NCBI GenBank assembly: GCA_947396885.1
Contig: OX377202.1
Span: 75,302,643-75,366,642, forward strand
Length of the DNA: 64,000 nucleotides
Source: Heligmosomoides polygyrus polygyrus
Lineage: Eukaryota > Nematoda > Chromadorea > Rhabditida > Heligmosomidae
Direction: 5' to 3'
The notes under the pieces were generated by a model. It made no database searches and was not told where the DNA came from. It saw only the letters and a list, made by a program, of their open reading frames with translations. Both the position numbers and the translations under genes were made by a program. Below are positions 51,301-60,300 of the stretch, piece by piece (position 1 is the first letter of the stretch; every line of letters starts with the position of its first letter).

Positions 51301-54300
51301 CCGTTACCGACTGGATTCCGCGGGATGTCAAGAGAACACCGGGACGCCCACCAACGCGTTGGTCGGACTTCTTCGTGAAAGCCCTGAACGACCGATATGA
51401 CGCTCTTCGTGTCCCTCGAGCGAGGAGGATCCATTGGACCACACTGGCACGCGACAGGAACGAATGGAGACGCTGCTGGCGCCCGCTTGAGCAAGTCGAT
51501 GATCAAAGGGACGACAGGTGATGCAGGTGAAATAAAAATTTTATAAAATTTCAAACAGTGAGCTCACCTGAGTGCTAGGTGAATGAAAAAATTTTAAAGG
51601 AAGTCATACCAAATTTTTTATGAAGAAATACCTATTAAATATACCTAATATGAATGAATAATACTTAATACCTATTTAAAGGGCCTCGTAGAGTCGCAGA
51701 TGTAATGTGGGAGAAGCATGTTTTACATTGGAAGATGTTCAGCTTGATTTTAAAAGCGTCAAGCTCGCATACATAGAGAAGTTTTTGATTTGAAAAGGGT
51801 CGAATTTAACATGAAAATGGTGTTAAGAAAAACTCCCAATTTAAAGAGATTATGTCGATATATAGTTTCTCTTTGAATTAGGACACTATTTTTGGAATTT
51901 CCATTTAAACTTGTCACTTCTAATCCATAACAGCGTAAGCCAACCGCTCATATTAACCCTTCGCCGACTGGCTGAAGATCTTTGCCAGATTTGTTGTTCT
52001 TGCTGATGTAGGTAATTGAATAAACACGAAAAATTCACTGTGCGTACTGTTTAGGTAAACCAATGCATCGTGAGGTACATAGTCACCATTCAGGCTTCTC
52101 CAACAAGCTGAAGACCAGTCAGAATGCCGATCCGCTCGCTATGCCCCTTGCTTCACCTCCGGAGACGAACGAGTTTCTCAGCATCCAGGAATAACCTCCA
52201 TGCACACTCGTTAGTTTCCCCTACCAAACGAGGGTACCGTACAATAAGGAAGGGGAACGCCATCCACTGGCTTGAGTCAAGCAACTAAAATCGCCTCAGA
52301 AGACGTACGTAAATCATATCTAATGCATTCAGCGGATCTTCCAGTTGAACATAATGTTCGTCAAAACCGAAGAAAATGTTTCTCCCATCGGCCTGTCGAG
52401 GCCAGGTAGGCTGGGCTCATAGAATTTCTTACCTTAGCAACCACTAGCTAGTAGTGTGCTTTCTCCATCACTGTCTCGGCCTTGACTGGATATCCTTTGT
52501 GGTAAATAAGATGTACGTGCAATCCGCCATGCTCTTAAGTGCACTTTTCATGTCCACATATGCTTCTTCAAGTCCGAAAGCAACAGCGAAATACCAGGGA
52601 GTATCATACGAGGGATGCACGTCATCCAGTGTCAGATGCACTGCGGCTTATCCCTGGGCTCGTATGAGTAGCGATTCTCAGCGCTGTCCACCTGACAGAG
52701 TAAACAGTGATTTTACTCCCCTCCTCCACAAACCACCCTGGTCATCTGATAGCCCATACGTGGAAAGTCTACTGGGAAAAATCGACATCAACGCCATATT
52801 TCCACCACTCAGCTACCGTTGCTTTTGCTCGTTTTTTTCTTTTCTTTTTTGAGCCATCCTATTCACAGAGGTTAATTTATCCAACTTTAACCTGCACTTG
52901 TGACACATGTCGTTTTGCTCCCCTTCTTATTTACTCACTCAAAGAAGAAAAACAGAGAATTAATTTGCTGAGCTTAAACAAAAGCTTTATAATATAGGAG
53001 AATGAGGATTTGACAGAGTTCTTAACGAAAAGTGGCTAGGAATTCAACACCCAAAAAGGAAGAGAATGCGCATTTAAACAGGGACCCGAGCACTGATGGA
53101 AATAACAGAATGATTGCAGATAGCGTCAATAAACTACTACCTAACTATTAGCTTACTAACTATACTACTCTTCGTACAACTCACTCCAACTATGTTCTGT
53201 TGCAGTTTTCCTCAGAGAGCACAATCGCATTGCCACAGAACTCTCCTCGATTAACCCTCACTGGAACGACGAAACACTTTACCAAGTGAGTAGAATTCGA
53301 GACAACCCTCAGGTAGGGAACACTGAAACGGCAAAAGTCATCAACTCTTTCTTAACATAGGCGTTTAGCTGGGAAGATTTACTGCCTCTAAAACTCGGCA
53401 ATAAAGTGTTTTCCTTGACGAAAAGCAAAATTTCCAAAACTGGCTGAATACCGTCTCTGGAGACTTCCAAAACGTAGGTAGGAACTAAGGTAAAAGAGGA
53501 TAAATGTACGAGTATGCGATACTAGAGTGGAACTGTGATCAACATGAATTTGAAAGACCCAGAAGATCTTTTGGCTCTAAAAGCATTTTCTAAAAGAATA
53601 GTAAGCGAAGTTTTAGTGCAGAAGCGAGTAATTCTGCAGATGCAAATCCATAGAGTATGTGTGCGAGTTTTTATTCCATTCGGAATAGTAATATTTTATA
53701 TGAAATTGACGTTCACCTCATGGTAGTTTGTTCAAATCAGGAGACGAGACGGTTGGTTGCGGCGCAGCTGGCGCATATCACGTTCAACGAGTACCTCCCG
53801 AAAGTTGTCGGCAACGACTTGGCCGACAAGCACGACCTACGTCCGAGACCCGGCGGCTACTTTAACGGCAAGTGTTTTAAGGACATCCATTTTCGAAAAG
53901 TACGCTCACCTAATTTCAGACACTTGTTTTCGATCGCGATAGGCAACCCTTTCGTGTAGCCGATAGGGAGCCCCTTTCGGCGCCACAATTCCTGAGTCAC
54001 CTTAGGAGATTAGGGGCTGGTACGAATAACTCTGTCACCAGCGACCAAATACCTTGTGCTGACCTTGATGACCTTTTTCGACGGATCGTCTGCCGCCTTG
54101 TCATCGTCCAAAACTCATCCTTGGGTCGACTGGAGCTATTCTGCGAAGCATGCGAAGGGAAGAGCAGAACTATTCGTTCCTAACTCACGACAACTGTCGT
54201 CACCAATCGACTATCTAAGCGCGAGACACTTACACCCATTCGTGCCACGTAATCGTTCGAAGCTTACTCCGAGAAAGCTCCTTGGAATGCGCAAAAAGCG

Positions 54301-57300
54301 GCACCGAAGCCTCGCCCGATGTATTATCTCGAATCGACTTGCACCAGGACCATCTCTTCTTTTGCAGCACGCAGAAATTGACTCCTCGTGCTCAGAACTT
54401 CTGCGACGAGCTTCAGCATACTAACGTTCATGTCGCTATGTGGGTCCTGGTTACGTCACGGGACTTTCGGCTATCACTGCCCTCCGATACTGTCCTTTTA
54501 CCCGGAACACTCACATACTACTTAGCCTCGCCGGGCTCTATGAATGCCGAGTGCCCATCAGCTCCCGTCGAGTTCGCAGCACTATTCCGAGAAACACGAT
54601 GTGCAATGTGGCCTGGGATCTTCGTAGGCCGAGCTGTCAGAACTGCCCATCACCTGCACTTGAGGGGTCGTGTTCAGCTCAGTAGTCCCTCTTGCTGTTC
54701 ACAGTTTCGATTTACAGGACATGAAACACAAATCTCAAAAGTTCTGTCTGCTCATCATTTCACCTGGCAAAGATATATTGTCTGGAATCTCACCATGTCT
54801 TAATCTAAAGTTCATCTAAAGTTTTTGGACAACCTAGTATTATAGTCTTAACTGAGCACCATCGACAGTAGATGACTTTGGTTAGTTGTCCAATTAAGTA
54901 AATTTTAAACTTCAAACTACGCTCTCGTTTAGAGTTGCAACCTTCAGGATACGACTCTACTTGTGACCCATCGATCTCACATTCGTTTTCAACCGCGTCT
55001 TATCGTTTTGGGCACTCGTTAACAAGAAGGTTGGTTTAGCAGAAATTTCGAAATTAATTCCCTTTGCAGTAAGACGTAAAAGATTGTTCAACACATTTTC
55101 TCTTAGCGAACTCTCATCAAGCATTCCAAAGGTTTCACTGTGATCAGCGATCTAATAGTGACTGAAAGCTCCTGCAACATATTATGAACTTTAGAGTTTT
55201 AGCAACTGCTGAGGCCAACTGATATAATCTTCTGCCCATGTCATGACATTAAGTCTGACTGAAAGTTCAAGGATTATTGTCTTGCATGACCCAGCCTTCG
55301 TTAGAGTTTTTCGTAAAGCTCTCCCCTACAGAAACTGTACACCTGGGGTTTAACGTCTCCCCGATTTTGCGTATTTCTTACATAACTAACTTATGCAGGG
55401 TTGTTGTAGTTCTACGAGAGCCTTCATGGGAAGAATCTCACTGTGAAGAAGAGCATGTCAAGAATGTCTTCGACAGTTCGTCCGATCTAACTGTCCAGTC
55501 GATAACAACTAGATAAATCTTACCAACGAGATTCGTTAGCGGAGGCCAAACTTAGTATACTAAGGTTGTGGTTGCTTATCTTAGCTTGAATGGTTAGTTC
55601 GAAGGAAGTTATAGCCCTATGAATTTTGGATTTGATATCGGCGGCAACTCTAGTTCGATCCAACAAACAATAAGTACAACTAAAAAAACATGTTTATAAC
55701 AGGTATAAAATAATCTGAAGGAATAGGTCAATTCTAGAAATTTCCATATAAAAATCCCATAGCACAGAGGTGTCGCATCCTTCGAGTAAATAAGGTATGA
55801 TAATAGAAAAAGGGCGAGCTGTAGTGCATCCGGAGGAGGGGCCGGTTGACACGCGCATCCGATTCCAGGTCCGGATTCCATCCGATCTTGTGTCGTACTT
55901 ACCGTCCAAGCCAACCAAGCCTGTTGGCCTGGGTAGTGGATTTTTTTGAAAGGAGAAACACAGAACTTTCCATCGGCTGGTCACCCCAGGTCAAATGTAT
56001 AGGCCAAATACGCAATGAACTTGCCTTCACGACAATGTGTAGAACTAGAAGGCGTGGTGCACTCCGCAAAGGGATACACCAATGTCAAACATTACCCTTT
56101 AATAATGGAAGTAAAGAAAAGAACCAGTGTTTGCTCGAGACCTTTCATCACTAAAATGCATAATACTGTTTATTTTGTTACTTAAGTTGTTCGTAACCGC
56201 GTATAACGACCTCAAGCCGCCGGTATATTGAATGCCGTTTTGATATAACAGCACCTTCTTTTCGGAACATGAACGGAAACTTGATGCAATCGAATCTTTA
56301 GGTGTTGTTGCAGCTATGACATGCACTGTGAAGGCTCCTTGTTAAACCAAGTAGAGGTTCTCGGAGAAGCAAGAGTTTCCTTACTCTAGTGCATCTATGA
56401 TGCTAAGCTTGACTCGTTGAAATCGAAGACCGATTATCTCGAGAGTAGTAGTAGCGTGCGCGTAGAAGCGGATCGGAACTAAGACTTTATTGCATAAGCG
56501 AATAACGGACAACAAGATAAAGGAGGTCTCCTATCGAGGCGGTTGGCGACCGCTCCTCGACGTCCCGGTGCTCCATCTCCTTCTCGCTTTGTTTTGGTTT
56601 TGTGCTCTCCGATTGCTCCGCCTCGCTCTGGATCGCCATTTGCACGACCTGAACTTATGACTCATCATATTTCTTGTAACGTAGTAGGTGAAACCCTTAC
56701 ACGAGTTACTGCTGAACAGTTGCGTCCTGTGCCTATGATGCGTAATGTTATTACTTTCTACCCCTGATGTACACTCCAAATTTCAGATTCTTCCCTCGAC
56801 TGGACAGTCATTATCACAATGCAACGCGTCCTATGGATCTCGCAATGAATTTTGAGTACGCTGATATTGTCTATGATGAGAGGCATGGTTGGTGGTTGTT
56901 CGCTACATATTTACTTAGAACGTTCAGTCCTTTGTTACGAGTGGTGTTCGTACAGGCGGCATCGAAGCACTTCTGCTCGGGATGGTGGACTCGTCTGCAA
57001 TGGTGGCCGACAGGCACATAACAGAAGCACTGAGGTAAGTTCCTTCCTCTAACGTTTTTCAACGAGAGGCCGATGTTTTGCTGTTGTTTCACTATCCTCC
57101 ACTTTACTAAAGGAACTATCTGTTTGCGGAAAGAGGCGTCCCACAAAGCGGTCTCGACTTGGCTTCGATTAACATTATGAGAGGAAGAGACCACGGAGTG
57201 CCGCCATACGCTGCCCATAGGTGGGTACATACCACAAAATTGTTTGTTTTGAACCCTGCAGCTAAACGTGGAATGAAAATAATAGGAACCTTAGCGGATC

Positions 57301-60300
57301 CTGATTAGCCCAGTGAACTCTAACGAGTGCTGAGCAAGCTACTAGCGCTGTTGCTGATGTTCTATTAATCACATATGCCGGCTAGAACTACAGAGAGTTA
57401 TGCGGACTGTCGCGGCCCGTTTCGTTTGAGGATCTGTCAGATGAAGTGCCTTCATCCGTCATCGAGGCGCTGAGAGCCGTTTACGAATCTGTGGACGATA
57501 TCGACTTGTTTACAGGAGTCCTTTCGGAAACACCTATTAAAGGTATGCGTAGCTCTACCTTCCACAAAAATTCAGTCCGAGTGGCAGAAAACCAAGATTG
57601 AAGAAACAAATTTTAGAGTAATGCTTTTACATTTCCAGCACCTTTAGATATTTCAGACTGCAAGAGTTCTTTTCTTGCTTTTCTGCTAGACCAGGTATTT
57701 TCTTGAATGAGCTAACCTATTTAGAGATGAGGCGCATAAGAAGCTTATTTAAGGCGTTTCCATTCACTGCTTGACGCTATCAGATATGTAGTGTCGCCCC
57801 CTTCGAGGTAGTATTTGTGTTTAAGCAGAAAGAATTTTAAAGACAGCTATTGCTGTAAATGATAGCATGGCCGCTCCGATTATAATAAAGGATGACAAGA
57901 ATAAAGGACGACGTTACTCAATCCCTTCTGGGGCGCCACACACTCTAATTCTACGGGATGAATACAGGGGCGATTTGAGTGCGTGTTAGGTCTATACAGT
58001 GACTTGCGATGGCCAGCCGATGAACAAGCCAACGCTTTTTCCTTCCCAGACAAGTCCGGTAGCAATTCATCTATCACGGAAGGAACGCTTGATTGACCTG
58101 GGCGGGAAATCTGAATCAAGAACCCGGTATCACGTGCACGCGACAGTCGGCACCTCCTCTTACTGCACTACACACTCCCCCAATTGTCACACTCACCCTC
58201 CTTGAAGGATGTTTAATTACGATTGTTCCTCACAGATTTGAGAACTGCTGAGTAATTATATTGTAGGGAGCTACTGAAGGGAAGGGAGACTAACATTTAC
58301 AACATCAAAGGCAAACAGCCAGGCACACAGGCAGGTCTGTCCAAGCAGCCACAAAACAGTGATGAATATATAGCAAGTGTTTTGTTCCGATCGAAATTCA
58401 TGCGCCATACGCGACTCCCACCCACTCCCTCTACTTTCCGGAGAGGATGCTAGCCTACTGTCTGCTCTTGTTTGATCGAACACAAATTCCATATCCTCAT
58501 TGTAATAGCCAACACTCACGCGTGATATCGGGATGAGCTGGTCGCTGATGTCAGCATGGAACCCGTTAAGCTGAAGGCCTTCACCTGTATTAAAAGTCGC
58601 CCGTTGATCGTGGAGTTGCTTGAGTAAGCTTAGCAACGTCTCCATTCGTCCCTGTTGCGTGCCAGAGTGCTCTAATGAATACTTCTCATCCGAAGAACAC
58701 AAAGGGCTTTATATCGTTCAAGGCTTTCACGAAGAAGTCCGATGTCTGCCTCATTACGTCATCGGCCCACCTAAACTTAGACGACTTAACCCATGCAACA
58801 ACGTGTTTGATCTTCGAACGTCGACGAAACTCGGAACTCCGGAGGCGTCCTCTTACTTGTGTGAATCGTGTCTCTCCGAGCATTGTCTTCTCGATTACTC
58901 GCTGCACACGCTGATAGCGGGTTCATACTGTGCTCGTATGGCACAGGATTCTGAGGAATACGTTAGCGCACGAAGAACAATGAAGCCAACTAGCTCTACA
59001 AGAGGTTGCACGATCTTCGCCTTCTTCACGACGCTATTGAAAGCTCCTCAAACTGCTGGTTACTTCATGCTCATCTCCTGCACAAAGCCGTTGGCCATGT
59101 TTACTTCGCGACCCAGATACACGTAGCTGGAGTGTTCGGAAATGTTCGCTCCTTTGGGCTAGAATGGGGCGTCAGAAACTCGTCCGTTTCTCATGAACAC
59201 CGTCTTTGATAGATTCAGCTGGTCCAGGTTCTCACATACACGATCGAAATCGATCAGCTCTCGCTCTACCTGGGTGATGCTCGGTGTTATGAGCAGCGAA
59301 GGTGGTGCTCCTGGCGGCCGTCGACATTTACTCCCACGTCTTCCCATTTCAGTTCACGCAGGATGTTTTCGAGGGTGGCGCTGAAGAGCTTCGGAGATAC
59401 CGTATCCCCTTGCTGAACTTCTCTCTTCACGTTAACGACAACGACACTATAGAATGGTGACATGTTGGTCGTGGATCCACTATGTAGCTCTCGAAGGACT
59501 CTGATGTGCTAAACAGAAACACCATGTGTGATCATGGCTTCGATTAGCGTTTTAGTTCCGTCCAATGCTAGTACAAATGCTTAAATTTCTTCACTTTCTC
59601 CTTCCTGTAACATCCTACAGCCTTTACATATAACAGTTCTTGGTTTTTGACCAACATACTGAAAATGTAAAAAATTGCCCACCAACGTAGTTACAAACTT
59701 CGTTGCTCGTCCCAGTTCCGTTCCTTACGTAGTAAGTCAGTACACCCAGGCGCGATAATTGGACCGACCGCAGCCTGCATCGTCGCCGAGCAATTTTCAC
59801 GGATCAAAAAGTGTGACCGTTTCCACTACGAGAATCCTGGACCGCAGCAGTTCACTTCAGGTAAAAGCCTTTGACACTTGCCAACCGTCTGTGTCCACTT
59901 GTTTGTTTCAGACCAGCTGCAGGAGATTCGGCGAGTAACCTTATCATCGCTGATCTGTGCAAACAATGAGTGGATACGGAAAGTGCAGCCGGACGCGTTC
60001 TCTTTGCCGGAAAGCCTTGTGTACGTTCGCATTTTAGTCATACTTTCATCGCATCTCTTCTTATTAGGGCATTCAAAAAGTTCTTGGAAAACCAGGTCTG
60101 TTTCTTCAACAAGCAGTGACCTGGAAAATAAAGGAAAGGAATGAACAATCATAATAGAGGCTCTTGCTAACCACGGCATTCCCTCACCAAGGATGTACGT
60201 AGTCTTCCTTTCCTTTAATAATAAATATGAGATGGATTCGTAGATACAATGCTGCTCAAATTCTTTTAAAGAAAGAGGCTTTGCGGCGGATTAATCCATC

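Larger units (their letters stand above)
48560..51545 (+). mobile_element. RTE-type non-LTR retrotransposon, internally deleted
   Basis: A GC-rich leader (48,560-49,064) precedes an endonuclease-RT polyprotein in several frames and a short 3' tail. Order: apurinic-type endonuclease, RT palm entry, a deletion junction near 50,785, then the C-terminal region. The element sits in sense orientation in a 3.8-kb intron of peroxidase gene B. It is the longest RTE copy here, and fragments of the same family occur at 1, 16.1, 25.3 and 58.7 kb. Confidence 0.9.

Noticed and set aside
52330..52380. Extra gene B exon encoding [12 protein letters not shown]
   Set aside because: The exon at 52,094-52,209 already supplies the CF..GD segment in the right phase on both sides, and this stretch cannot be joined in frame.
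56010..56060. Proximal-His exon of gene B ([19 protein letters not shown])
   Set aside because: It resembles NEFATAAFRFGHAL only loosely, has no His, and available donors give the wrong phase.
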